DNA of 64,000 bases from Perognathus longimembris pacificus (taxonomy: Eukaryota > Chordata > Mammalia > Rodentia > Heteromyidae): assembly GCF_023159225.1 (NCBI RefSeq), contig NC_063181.1:20548073-20612072 (forward strand). Direction: 5' to 3'. Made by a program: the position numbers and the translations under genes. Shown here one piece after another: positions 35,043 to 45,769 of this stretch; position 1 is the stretch's first letter; the number at the start of each line of letters is the position of its first letter. The notes under the pieces are model-generated. The model saw only the letters and a list, made by a program, of their open reading frames with translations, was not told where the DNA came from and made no database searches.

Positions 35043-36220
35043 CTGGAAGTCTGTGTAGTTCTTCCCTCCCTTCTGTGTAGGCGTGTCTGCGTCAGCAGGT
35101 GCTGTCGCTGTGGCCCCGCCCACCAGTGCAGGGCACGCCTATCAGAGCGGGCGCTTTCGCCGGGGCCCCGCCCTCCTGTGCACTGTGAGTCCCCTACAAC
35201 AGGCACTTAAGTGGGGTCTGCCTCCCAGAGCGAGCCCTGGGTTGTTGGGTTGTGCTTGCGCCCTCCCGCGAGTCCGTTGGGGGGGGGAAGCAGTATGTGT
35301 GGGGCCCAGTGGGATCGACTGTCCGGGTGTGGCTTGGCACCCTCAGACCTCGCCTCCGCTTCGAGGAGGGGGAACGAGATCAGGCTCAGGTGACCCTGCT
35401 GGGCTGGTATTGCCCACCAGCGCCTGTGATTTTAGTTGTAAGAGTCCGCAAGGTCTAGGCGCCTCGGGTGGGGCTTGCCCTGCCGGCCGTCCCTGGCCCC
35501 TGTTGGGAAGGGGACGGGGCCGGTTCTGCCAGTTCAGGAACCTTTGGGGGCTTGGGGCTGTTCCGCCCTTCCCCTGCTAGACTGGCTTCCCAGTGCCTGC
35601 TGGGAGCTTCCCGCCTGATTTGGGGAATCTTTGTTCCCACGGGAGTGGGGAGGGGGAGGGAGGGAGATATATCGTCTTTGTCGGGCTTGGGTCTCCCGTT
35701 GGGGGAAGGGATTATGGGGGACTCACTTTTGCTGCTTTGTGTGCGTGTCCCGCACCGCCGTTGGCCCTTCAGGGGTTGGCGAAGTGTCGTGGTGGCTCCC
35801 CCGTTCCCTCTTTCTGCCGCGCTGGGTTCCCTTGTCCGAATCCGGTGTGGACCCGAACTTCTCGTCGCTGCTGGGTGTGTCTTGGTCCGCACCCTGCTTT
35901 GTGTCCGTGGGGTCTCCCGCTATATGGATTCTGCGCTCCTGGCAACCTGTCTGCCGATCGCCGGGTTTCCCTTTCCCAGCCTGACCCTGTTTGGGCCAGG
36001 GCCGGCTGGTGGGGGGAGGGTGCCCCGATTAATCTCCGGCTCCGTGTAGGTTTTCGGTTCTTCTTTTTTGCTCCTTTTTGTTTTCCTGCGTTTCTCCACT
36101 GCTTCTGGATGCTGGTTTTGCTGGGTTCTTGGTGGAGTGTTGGGTGTTGGAGTTCCCAGCTCGCTATTCAGTTGGTGCGAGTCGGGGTGCCTCCCTATTG
36201 TCTCGGCGCCATCTTTCTCC
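35043..36220 (-). promoter_or_regulatory. L1 5' UTR / internal promoter, CpG-rich
   Basis: About 1.18 kb of GC- and CpG-rich DNA between the target-site duplication and the ORF1 ATG, in sharp contrast to the AT-rich surroundings. The element begins GGAGAAAGATGGCGCC (36220-36205). The AAGATGGC core in the first 15 bases is a YY1-type site, as at the start of human L1, where YY1 helps fix the start of transcription. I see no tandem monomers of the mouse type. Long open frames run antisense through it with non-ATG starts. Confidence 0.9.
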
Positions 36221-36235
36221 AGAAGGAATAATTTC
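36221..36235 (+). repeat. Target-site duplication of the full-length L1 (5' side)
   Basis: An exact 15-bp match to 29430-29444. Confidence 0.95.
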
Positions 36236-36575
36236 AATAGTCAACTGACTTGGATAAATTTTGACCACATTTATGAGATTCACCTTTCTTATCAAGACCC
36301 TTAGGTCACCATCACACATGCTGTTGAAAGAATCATTTGCCCTTTTCCTTTCTGCCACTGTGGACAAGGAAATGAAGAGTTCAATTATGCAAACATTGGG
36401 GAGCTGAAAAGAACACTTCTTCAAGATAGAAATGGGAACTATAAAGTCTTGTCAATTTTTCTATGGACAGAAAATTCCAGGTACCTGAAAACAAGGAATA
36501 TGTTAAAATATTTCCTTCAGATACCTTAGATTGAAATGTAGATAGGTCATACCTTTGTTCACAATAGAAACAACA

Positions 36576-36614
<39 letters not shown>

Positions 36615-36770
36615 TTATTGCAGGCCCCTAACAAAACTGACTCAGTTTCAAGTATATGGGAACAAAGAAATAGTGTGTGATTAACTTACATTAACAACTA
36701 AAAAGTAGTCATGAATTAATCTTGCATTAATCTTGCATTACTAAACCAGATTTTATATATCTAAAATCAT
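36236..36770. other. Unrecognised sequence with a (TATC)n microsatellite
   Basis: An ATCT/TATC array of about ten units lies at 36576-36616. The remainder is unrecognised. Confidence 0.8.
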
Positions 36771-36784
36771 AAAACATGAAAATG

Positions 36785-37113
36785 GAGTTCATTTCACTCT
36801 ATCCTATCTGAGTACATTAGAAACCATGTATACAGGTATTAGAACTAGGAAACTGAAAGAGAATACCAAAATCGAGAGACACAGGTAAAAAAGACAAATG
36901 ATAACAAAAGCAATACTTGCAAAACTGTTTAGTATAAATCTACTGAACAACTCATGGGGGGAAAGGACGAGGGGGGAGAGGGGGAGAATGATGGAGGAGG
37001 TAACAAACAGTACAAGAAATGTATCCAAAGCCTAAAGTATGAAACTGTAACCGCTCTGTATATCAGTCTGACAAAAAAATTTAAAAATAAGATAAAATAA
37101 AATAAACCCAGAA
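36785..37113 (+). mobile_element. L1 3' end with a tiny inverted 5' part
   Basis: The L1 3' UTR runs from about 36800 (TATCCTATCTGAGTAC) to AGTCTGACAAAAAAATTT. It includes a G-rich tract at about 36955-36991. The first 15 bases (GAGTTCATTTCACTC) are L1 sequence in the opposite direction. The 14-bp target-site duplication AAAACATGAAAATG lies at 36771-36784 and 37114-37127. Confidence 0.88.
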
Positions 37114-37127
37114 AAAACATGAAAATG

Positions 37128-37670
37128 ATTCTAATGTTTACATTCATTATTATCAATTTTCAATATTAATGTAAATTATCATCAAAATATTTATCTCCTC
37201 CACATGATAATTTCATTTAAAATTTATTCAAAATATGCAATTGTTTATTCTTTTATCAAATTCTGACCTTTTACAAATGAGAAATATTTAAACCAGGAAA
37301 CATATTTATGCAGAATTTGGAAAGCAGGAAAGAACATTTCTTCAAGATGGAACTGATAGCTACAAAGTCTTGTCAAATTCTATTTAAATCTGGGGATATA
37401 ATGTGTAAATACTGACCTAGAATTTGAATCAGATTCTTTTAATATAACGTGTATGCTCTGCTGCATGAAAATAAACTCTAAGATGTCCTTCACAGAAAAT
37501 TTGAAAGAGACTCAGTATTGCAGCTGATTTGAGGCAAAAGCAGAACTTCGTTAATGAGAAAAAGATGTCCAATTAAGGATGCAAAAGAAAGATGACACTA
37601 AAAGGTATATTGTAAAGAAAATAACTGAGTCATCACCTATAGCTCTTCACATGACACTTCAAACTAGTAT
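37128..37670. other. Unrecognised sequence
   Basis: No feature identified. Confidence 0.5.
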
Positions 37671-37686
37671 AAGAAATGGAGAAAGA

Positions 37687-38236
37687 TAGCACGTTGAAAG
37701 TAGTTACAACACTGATATAACAATCTTTTCCATAACCTGGAGTTCATTTCACTTATCATCCTCTTATGTGTTCATAAGGGTATAGCTATTGGGCTCTTGT
37801 GATCCTCTGCTGTGACTAGCCTAAACCTGTGCTAATTATTCCTTATGAGGGAGACCATAGAGTCCATGTGTAACCGTAGCTTCTATTATTGATGATCTGC
37901 TTGTATCACTTTCCTGTGGTGTACCTGCACTATTTCTGTATCTTATCTGAGTACATTGGAAACTGAGTATACTGGTATTAGAAGTAGGAAACTGAATGGG
38001 AATACCAAAATCGAGAGACACAGGGTAAAAAAGACAAACGACTACAAAAACAATACTTGCAAAAATGTTTGGTGTAAATGAACTGAACAACTCATGGGGG
38101 GAAAGGGAAAGGGGGAAAGGGGAAGGGAGAATGAGGGACAAGGTAACAAACAGTACAAGAAATGTATCCATTGCCTAACATATGAAACTGTAACCTCTCT
38201 ATAAATAAATTTGACAATAAAAATTTAAATAAAAAA
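37687..38236 (+). mobile_element. L1 insertion with inverted 5' part (twin-primed)
   Basis: Positions 37687 to about 37866 are L1 3' UTR on the minus strand. From about 37867 the L1 runs on the plus strand to TTTGACAATAAAAATTT and the A-rich tail. At the joint, CATGT belongs to both arms. In L1 order the inverted arm ends where the direct arm begins, so almost nothing was lost. The 16-bp target-site duplication AAGAAATGGAGAAAGA is at 37671-37686 and 38237-38252. The 111-aa minus-strand open frame is not a gene. Confidence 0.94.
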
Positions 38237-38252
38237 AAGAAATGGAGAAAGA

Positions 38253-38935
38253 GAAAGCAGAGAGTTTAAGGTGGGGAAATTCCTATAGCATGTTATGATA
38301 CCAAACAATCTGGGTAAAACTAAGTTTAAAAATGAGACGGTCTATATTAACATTTGGTTTATGAATTATTGTGAATTGAAGAAAACCTATAGTACACAGG
38401 GAACGTTAATATTCTCCAGTGTTTAGAGTGCATTGTTGTTAGCTGATAAAAGAGATCTTAATTTTCTCCAAATTGAGTATCCAGCAATCATTATTGAGAA
38501 CCCCAGCAGGCATTCAGTCCTGCTATGTTGCCTGAAGAGACTCTGTTTTTCACTAGTATTCGTTTCTCCCCTAGATTCATTGACACACTCTTATTTGTGT
38601 TAGTCAATCATTTAGGTATTAGTATTTATCGAAATTTTGACCCAAACCAGAAGACTCAAAGTTGTAAAACTAACATGTCACTGGGAGTGTTATCAGCTCT
38701 TGTGTGAATTCAAATGGAGAATGCTGTTTGATCTAACTCTTTCTAGATTACACAATGTTTGCTTGATCTCATGGAGTGAATCTTACTGTGGTAGCACATG
38801 GAACACTAGCTTTCATTAAAATGGGTGAGACTTTAGAAATCCTTCAGAGTAACAGTAAGAGGAACATGGAATGGATCTGATCGCCCTTAATAGCCTCTGG
38901 GAAACATTTGGTTCAACTGCTTTTAACATATATTA
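38253..38935. other. Unrecognised sequence
   Basis: No gene or repeat recognised. Confidence 0.5.
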
Positions 38936-39057
38936 AAGAAAGGAAGGGAGGAAGGAAAGAAGGAAGGAAGGAAGGAAGGAAGGAAGGAAGGAAGGAAGGA
39001 AGGAAGGAAGGAAGGAAGGAAGGAAAGAAGGAAGGAAGGAAGGAAGGAACGGAGGGA
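38936..39057 (+). repeat. (GGAA)n microsatellite
   Basis: About 28 GGAA units with few interruptions. The P-S-F-L repeat frame on the minus strand is an artefact. Confidence 0.97.
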
Positions 39058-39380
39058 AGTGCAGAAGAGTGGGTTAAATAACTACTCAAGGATTTCATGA
39101 GCACTGGAATTACTATCAGGTAAGAGTCTGCTAAATGTTTAATAATATTTAATAACTTTTCCAAAACAATTTTAAAATAAGTCATAAAATTTGTCAGTTA
39201 TCTTAGAAAATTGAATGGTCCCCATACAAAAAGACGCACAAATAGTCATACTGTATTAAGCCCCCAAAATATCAATTCACTAACAAGGAATGAAAACTAA
39301 AATTATCTTCATTATCCAAATAGTCAAGGGTAAACCAATGGTTTGGTGGAATTGTCTATATGGAATGTCAGAAATAGTAT
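39058..39380. other. Unrecognised sequence
   Basis: No feature identified between the two purine tracts. Confidence 0.5.
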
Positions 39381-39889
39381 GAAGAGGAACAAAGAAGAAG
39401 AAGAGGATGAGGAGAAGAGGAGGGGGAAGAGGAAGTAGAAGAAGAGGAGGAAGAAGGGGAAGAAGAGGATGAAAAGAGGAAGAGGAAGAAGGAGGAAAAG
39501 GAGGAGGAGGGGGAAGAGGAAGAAGAGGAGGAGGAGGAGGAGAAGCAGGAGGAAGAGGAGGAGGAGGAGGACAAAGAGGAGAATGAGGAGGAGGAGGAGG
39601 AGGAGGAGGAGGAGGAGGAAGAGGAAGAAGAGGAGGAGGAGAAGCAGGAGGAAGAGGAGAAGCAGGAGGAGGAGGAGGAGGAGGAGGACGAGGAGGAGGA
39701 GGAGGACGAGGAGGAGGAGGAGGACGAGGAGGAGGAGGAGGAGGACGAGGAGGAGGAGGAGGAGGAAGAGGAGGACGAGGAGGAGGAGGAGGAGGAGGAG
39801 GAGGAGGAGGAGGAGGAGGAGGAGGAGGAAGAGAAGAAGAAGAAGAAGAAGAAGAAGAAGAAGAAGAAGAAGAAGAAGAAGAAGAAGAC
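39381..39889 (+). repeat. Long (GGA)n/(GAA)n polypurine tract
   Basis: About 510 bases almost wholly purine on the plus strand. Left part: mixed GAA/GGA. Middle (about 39670-39780): GGA runs broken by GAC in a roughly 15-base unit. Right end (39830-39889): nearly pure GAA. Because codons stay stop-free, it produces long artefactual frames (poly-Pro/Ser on minus, poly-Arg on plus). Confidence 0.97.
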
Positions 39890-40635
39890 AATAGAAACAG
39901 TAATATCATTCTCAGTAACAAATTTCTAATCTTTTGCTCAAAGAATATAATAAATTTAGACATATAGGATTTATTAGACCAATAGAATTAGAAGACACAA
40001 ACAAATTGAAAGCAGGCTCTTGAAAAAAACTGCAGGGAAATAAAAGCTGTGCTTCCATTCAAAATTTGCAATATTGATTATAGCTTTAAAAATGTATCTA
40101 AAAAGAGAAAATCTAATCAGCTAATTGGGATAGGGATAAAAACAATAATTAATAACACAAATATAATTATCTTATTTAAAACCAACCAACAAAGATTTAA
40201 TTTGTTTTCCTGAACATATGTCTTTTGTGTAACTATAACATATTTGTGGACTTTTCAAGCTGTGATTGCTTAAACTCAACATAAAGCAATGGCAGGGCAA
40301 GGAGAACTGACACCCATCTTTTGAAAGGTTTAGCTGGAGGTGATATACATCTCTCCCATCCACAGTGTATGTGCCATAATTTTTCACCCAACTTCACCTG
40401 ATTGCAAGTAGCCGAATCCATCCAAGGCTAAGACTTAAAGTAATTTGGTGAAATATTACTCTCAAACCTTCACCTAGGCAAGGTTAAACTTACTCGTGAG
40501 CTTGCATAAAAAAGCATCTTGAATTTCTTTCTCCAGCAGTTATGAATGACCTTAGTCAGGTCTGGATATCCTGAAGGATCTTTGAAAGAAAAAGAAGGTA
40601 ATAAGTTCCATGAGATGAATACAATTCTGTGAAGC
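39890..40635. other. Unrecognised sequence
   Basis: No feature identified. Confidence 0.5.
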
Positions 40636-40639
40636 ATTT

Positions 40640-40795
40640 GCTAAGTGTTTCACATGCATTATCTCATTCAATACTCTAAGCAAAACCGTAAGATAAGACC
40701 AGCCTAATTATTTACTGTTACAGATAAGTAAATTCAACCTCAGAGATTATTTTAAAGTACTTGCTACATGTGATTTAGGACAGGAGAGCACTTTA
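40640..40795 (+). mobile_element. Ancient MIR-type SINE fragment
   Basis: TGCTAAGTGTTTCACATGCATTATCTCATTCAA, then TTACAGATAAGTAAATTCAACCTCAGAGA, follow the order of the MIR/MIR3 consensus 3' part. Confidence 0.7.
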
Positions 40796-40834
40796 ACAAA
40801 GTATGTTTCAAGATACTATATCTATTACCATGAG

Positions 40835-41070
40835 ATTGAAGTCTTGGCCCTGCAGTTTCTCATTTTGTAATCTTGGTAAATTACCACTCGGAGGTTCATT
40901 TTCCTTCTTTGCAAGATGAAATAGGTATACTAACACAATGATTTTTTTGTGTTTATTGAGAGTAGGTGGTTTGAGGATATATGCAATAAAAGTGGAGGAT
41001 TAAATCCATATAAAATGTGTTAGCCTAAGTCTAGCATACAGTGGAAAAATATTAAGTGCCATTTATTAAT
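40835..41070 (+). mobile_element. Ancient MIR SINE
   Basis: The order matches MIR core and 3' half: TAATCTTGGTAAATTACC, TTCATTTTCCTTCTTTGCAAGATGAAATAGG, GAGGATTAAATCC, GCCTAAGTCTAGCATACAGTGG. Divergence is that expected of a pan-mammalian repeat. Confidence 0.72.
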
Positions 41071-42535
41071 GCATTATTAATGTGCAGCTTTTTATTATTA
41101 TGTATCCTCAAAACTGTAAATGTGTACTTTTTAAAAGAAATCAAATATATTTGGGCAAGAATGCTTTCCATAGTGAATAAAGAGATCATCTAATATTATA
41201 GATCTCAGAGTTTTCCTGGAGGGGTAATAAACTAAGCTAAGCTTACTACCTCTCAGCAAGTACTGGGCAAATTGTGATCTTATTCACATAGCATAGATTA
41301 TGTTTATAGTCTTTACTTTTACCCAAAGTTTCTTATTTGAAGTAATTCCTTCTATATGTAGAAAATTGCAATTTCCATTTTTTTTATACAAAGACCAGAG
41401 GGGAAAAGTGAGATTGTCATGATCCTGGACTCACCCAGAACTCATTATTCTTCCAATTAGGTGAATTTCATGTATGCTGCAGTGACATTCATGGTATTTT
41501 TTTTCCAAAGAATTTAGTGTTTGTTCAAGTAGTTATACAGCGGAGACAACCGTGATTTTAAGACAGCAGAGCAGGATCACAAAACCCCAAGCTTCAATTT
41601 TACAAATCAAATAAATGATTTGCTTGATCAAAGAGGAAGCTTTAGAACACAATAGGACAAAAAAAACCCATTCTTATTTTATTCTATTATGCTTTTAGTT
41701 TATGGAAACTGCTTTCACTTATAAAAAGATGTGATTACATCAAAATATCCACATTAAAGAAATATTTATGTAGGCAATTAAAAATAACCACTATTTTGCA
41801 GATGCTTACATTGTTTTTGAATTTTTTTCATGTTCTTAAACATTCTGATTGATTTTTATCCTAGTGATATAAAATACAGTTGCTTCACTGGGCATCATTC
41901 TCTAGGAGATAATCTTGATCATCTTCATAATGAAGTGCTGGGTTTAGAGAGTCAAATTTAGATTATAGCAATGTGAGGAATTAGGGCTAAAAAATACAAC
42001 ATGAGTATGATTCTGCCACATCCTATTCATGTAGTGTTTGATATTCATGATCCAAACTGCAGCCATAGTAATTATTTATGTTGTGAGTTATTGTCATATG
42101 GTTAAATACAGCTTTGAAAATGATGAGACAAATTTCCTTTATTTATCATCAACCAATCATCCTGGCTAGAAACAACAAAAGTAAAATTATATTTCTCTTA
42201 AGAATTTATTGAAAACATCGCAAGTATTACTCAACTTCTTAGGAGAAGAGAGCCAACTGGGAATCTAAACAAATGCATAAAATACCCAGGATTCTCTCTT
42301 TTTAAATACCTTTTAAATATGTATGAAATGGCCTTAAGCCAATAATTTATTCCTCCACAACAAGAAACAAGAAAGTAATTTCTGATCTTCATATTCAGAG
42401 CTGCCTCTCTCACAGTTGCCCATCTCTATTTCTATTGTTTCCTAAAACTGAGCCGTTATATAGCATATATCTGACCTGTGACCACAGAACTCTGTGGGTA
42501 GTGTTACTATTGTGGTGCAAATTGATGTTGCCTAT
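41071..42535. other. Unrecognised sequence
   Basis: No feature identified. The 60-aa minus frame at 42231-42413 has no recognisable similarity. Confidence 0.5.
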
Positions 42536-42539
42536 GCTC

Positions 42540-43075
42540 AGTACGCCTATAACTCATCTCCCTAAGTCTATTCTCGCTACACTTCCAACCATTCTCACCT
42601 GGTAGAGACAGTGAAGTATTAATACAAATCACTTCCTGCTCTAAAATCAACAATGGCTTCTAGTTCTCAAGTGAGACTACTTGTCAGCCTTATGCTCACA
42701 AGGCTTCAAAAGATCTCGTTCCCAGCCTTTCAATATCTCTCAGGCCTCATTTTGTTGAATCTTTTTCTCAGAAGCTTTATTTTTTTTCAGGGTATTTATT
42801 GACTTCTCAAATCCTTCTTCTCAAAGAATTCCTTCATTTGAAGCCTTATACATTGCACTCTTACAGTAAGGCCAGAGTGAGAGAGAACAGAGAGAGGCCG
42901 ACATTATTCTCTCACATATTAGTTTATTTTGTCAGAACATTTATCATTCTCTAACTGAAAGATAATATTTGAGTATGGTTTAGTCAGGAATGAATTTCCA
43001 GCACACAGTATGTTCCTGATACGTATCAACTACTCAGCACTTATGAATAAATAAACAAGTGAATTTGAATGTGCA
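42540..43075 (+). mobile_element. Ancient L2 (LINE-2) 3' fragment
   Basis: Recognisable L2 order: TCTCACCTGGTAGAGAC, CACTTCCTGCTC, CAATGGCTTCTAGTTCTC, CCCAGCCTTTCAATATCTC, then TTTCCAGCACACAGTATG and a degraded AATAAATAAACAAGTGAAT end. Confidence 0.65.
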
Positions 43076-44635
43076 GCTGAAACCTGAAAGCTTCCCTCAA
43101 CAGCAACTTCATTACTTTGAGCTGTTCAATTTCCTCTGTGAACATAGCAACTTAGCTATGACTGGTCTCCCGTCACCTCCTATCCGATTTTATTTTATTT
43201 TTCCCCATCTCAGAGCTACTTGCCAACCCCAGTGCCCTTGCTATGACTGTAGACCCAGAATTTGTTCATGCAAGTAGGAACTTGAATCTTTAATTGTATG
43301 TTTTTGCTTTGCTTTTGTGACTCTAGGGATCAGACATCAACTTTTTCTCTTCTAAATACTTTTTCACTTACAAAATACCTTTTAGTTTTCTACCAACCTT
43401 GATCCATTTCAAACACATGCTCCTACTTTACTTAATTTTTGACCCGAATCCTAACCATCTCTGACTTTTATTACACTCATGTAGCTGTACAGAAACCTAG
43501 ATGAACCAATTATACACTAGCTTCCCTCTATAATAATAATGGGCATATTAGATAATCAAAGAATTGAGTTTAATGATATCTCTGCTGTATGCCTTAACCT
43601 GATCAGTTTGTAGTAGATTAAGTTTAATCCGAAGGGCTTAAAACAATGACATATAAATAATAATATAGCAATTATTTAGGGAAGATGTAAGATGTTTCTA
43701 ATGAAGACTGGTAATAGACTCAAAACTAATTAAAAGTAACAATGGAAGAAACTCTAACTTAATGACATCTAGCATATAACCACACTCTCCCGAGTGGCTT
43801 TTTTTTTTCCCATACCTCCAAGACTTTTCCTACGTTGGAAAATAAACTTGATATTGGTCATGCTTTAAAAATCCATACCAAGTTATAACAAAGTTCAAGC
43901 TAATATATTTGAGTGGTGACCTATGGTACATTAATGATGTAATCAACACCAACAGCAGCTTACCATCAAATCAGACAATTATTAGAACAGTTTTTTTTTT
44001 TTTCAAGTAACTTATACTTTAGATTTGACCAGCCAGGGTTATCTTTTCTCTTCTCCTGTGAGATCATTTATGTTTAATAACTCACCAGTCTTCTTCAGTG
44101 CCAGATCACAGAGACTAAACCCTCAAACAGAGGCAATCTCATAAAAATTAAAGGGCAAGAGCACACTGAACTCCAATTGGGGGTCACATTCCTCAGGGGC
44201 ACCTTCTATTTTTCAAACCTGATGCCCACTTTGTTGTTTTTTTATTATTGGATCTTGTCCTCTAAGAAAAAATGTATATAATGACTAATATAAGAAAATA
44301 TAATAAATGAAGTACTCCATCACTATGTAACCAGGTGAGCAGAAATAATAAGTTACATGAAATGTAATTATAAAATTAAATCTGATCAATACAATTGGAT
44401 TAATGTCAATTAATACCATAACTAAGGTTAAAAAATCTATTGTTCTATTCTAAAATTAGTTCATATATATGTTTTCTCAATTATATTAAGATAGCCTAGG
44501 CTTCTGGATATCTTTATGCCAATTTAAATGTTGATCATATCTGCTAGATAAATGGGCCTTTAGACCTCATTATCCTCCCTTGTATAGACCAGCGTAACAT
44601 AAATAGAAATGTGATCTTAACTCTGAACATTTTTA
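43076..44635. other. Unrecognised sequence
   Basis: No feature identified. Confidence 0.5.
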
Positions 44636-44637
44636 AT

Positions 44638-44722
44638 CAACTACTATAGACTGGGTGGTTTATAAGCAAGAGACTTTTGCTTCCCACAGTTTGAGAGGGT
44701 GAACATTGCAAATAAGTCAATA
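44638..44722 (+). mobile_element. Fragment of an old eutherian interspersed repeat
   Basis: CTATAGACTGGGTGGTTTATAAGCAA followed by TTCCCACAGTTTGAGAGG matches a widespread eutherian repeat end that I recognise but cannot name with certainty. It is cut by the L1 at 44723. Confidence 0.45.
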
Positions 44723-45372
44723 GCATCTGTGTTTCTTTGGCTCTGGCTCACTTCACTATGGGTCACTTAGTGAAGTGAGCCATACCCAAAGAAAATCAGA
44801 CTCTATGGTTTCACTCATAGGGAATTATTAGTACATGTTTAGACTAGTCATAGCAGAAGCTCACAATACAGCTCAATAGCTATGCCCATATGAATACATA
44901 AGATGATGCTAAGTGAAATGAACTCCACGTTATGGAAACAAGTGTCATATCATTGTTGTAATTATTTTCACATGCTATGTGAAGCCCAACCCTTTTTATC
45001 TCTCTCTTGTATTCCCTTCATGTGGTTTCACCCCGGCTATCACTTTATCTGTTCTTAGTACCCAGGGTACTGTATATACATGTATTAGAACTAGGGAAGG
45101 GAAAGGGAATACCAAAATCAAGAGAAAAAGGATAAAAAAAAAACCCAACGATTCCAAAAGCAATACTTGCAAAAGCATTTGGTGTAAACTAACTGTACAA
45201 CTCATGGCGGGTGGGGGGGGGGGGAAGAAAAAGGAGGAGAGGGGAGGTGGAGGGGGAAATAAGGAAGGAGGTAACAAGTTGAACAGGAAATATACTCACT
45301 GCCTTATGTATGACACTGCAACCCCTCTATACTTCACTTTGACAATAAAGGAAAAAATTGAAAAAATCTGGA
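44723..45372 (+). mobile_element. L1 3' end with short inverted duplication at its 5' edge
   Basis: From 44768 the sequence runs AGTGAAGTGAGCCATACCC through the ORF2 end, a long 3' UTR with a G-run at 45210-45222 and a purine tract to 45262, to TTTGACAATAAAGG. The preceding 44727-44758 is the reverse complement of the same L1 segment, giving a hairpin. I found no clear target-site duplication. Confidence 0.85.
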
Positions 45373-45765
45373 TTGCCTCATAGGATGGAAGTATTCTTAT
45401 AAACCATGAGAATATGGACAGCAAACCACATTACTGACCTATTTTGTTATACATCAACAACAGCAAGGCCCACTGCTCTCCTGCAAATAGAATGGTGTTT
45501 TTCCTCCCTTGAGTGGCAACTAGTAGAATTGGGCTGGATCCAAGTACTGTGCTTGCTACACTGTACCACTTGGAATTCATAAATCATCAAGAGCTGATTT
45601 AGTGTTGCCAAAATGGCACATCTTCCTCCTTCCCAAAACCTCATATCTGTCCATACTATGTTCTTGTTCACTGAACAGAAGGAAATGTGGAATACAAGAT
45701 CTATTTCTCCTCTTTTCATAATAGTATGTCCAAGTAAGAAGTAGTATCTATATTCTTGGGAAACA
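45373..45765. other. Unrecognised sequence
   Basis: A 107-aa minus-strand open frame (45447-45770) has no domain I recognise and no coding context. Confidence 0.4.
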
Positions 45766-45769
45766 TGCA

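Larger units (their letters stand above)
29445..36220 (-). mobile_element. Full-length L1 (LINE-1) retrotransposon, both ORFs open
   Basis: A 6.8-kb autonomous non-LTR retrotransposon on the minus strand. Order: 5' UTR (36220-35043), ORF1 (35042-33873), a 50-bp spacer, ORF2 (33822-29995), a short 3' UTR (to about 29805), an A-rich stretch (about 29804-29737), a second L1-like 3' end (29736-29489) and a 44-nt A-tail (29488-29445). A perfect 15-bp target-site duplication flanks the whole. Both ORFs are uninterrupted, the catalytic motifs are present and the element is not 5'-truncated, so it was probably inserted recently and may still be active. Activity is an inference: promoter strength and critical single residues cannot be judged by eye. 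Confidence 0.97.

Noticed and set aside
35043..35123. 27-residue N-terminal extension of L1 ORF1
   Set aside because: The upstream open frame starts at GTG. The first ATG (35042) gives an N-terminus followed by the expected coiled coil.
35593..36231. 212-aa plus-strand frame as a host gene
   Set aside because: It lies antisense in the L1 5' UTR, begins at GTG and shows no recognisable domain. GC-rich DNA favours stop-free frames.
39280..39963. 227-aa poly-Ser/Pro frame (minus) and 141-aa poly-Arg frame at 39469-39894 (plus)
   Set aside because: Both are translations of the GGA/GAA polypurine tract. The repeat contains no stop codons in these frames and there is no gene context.
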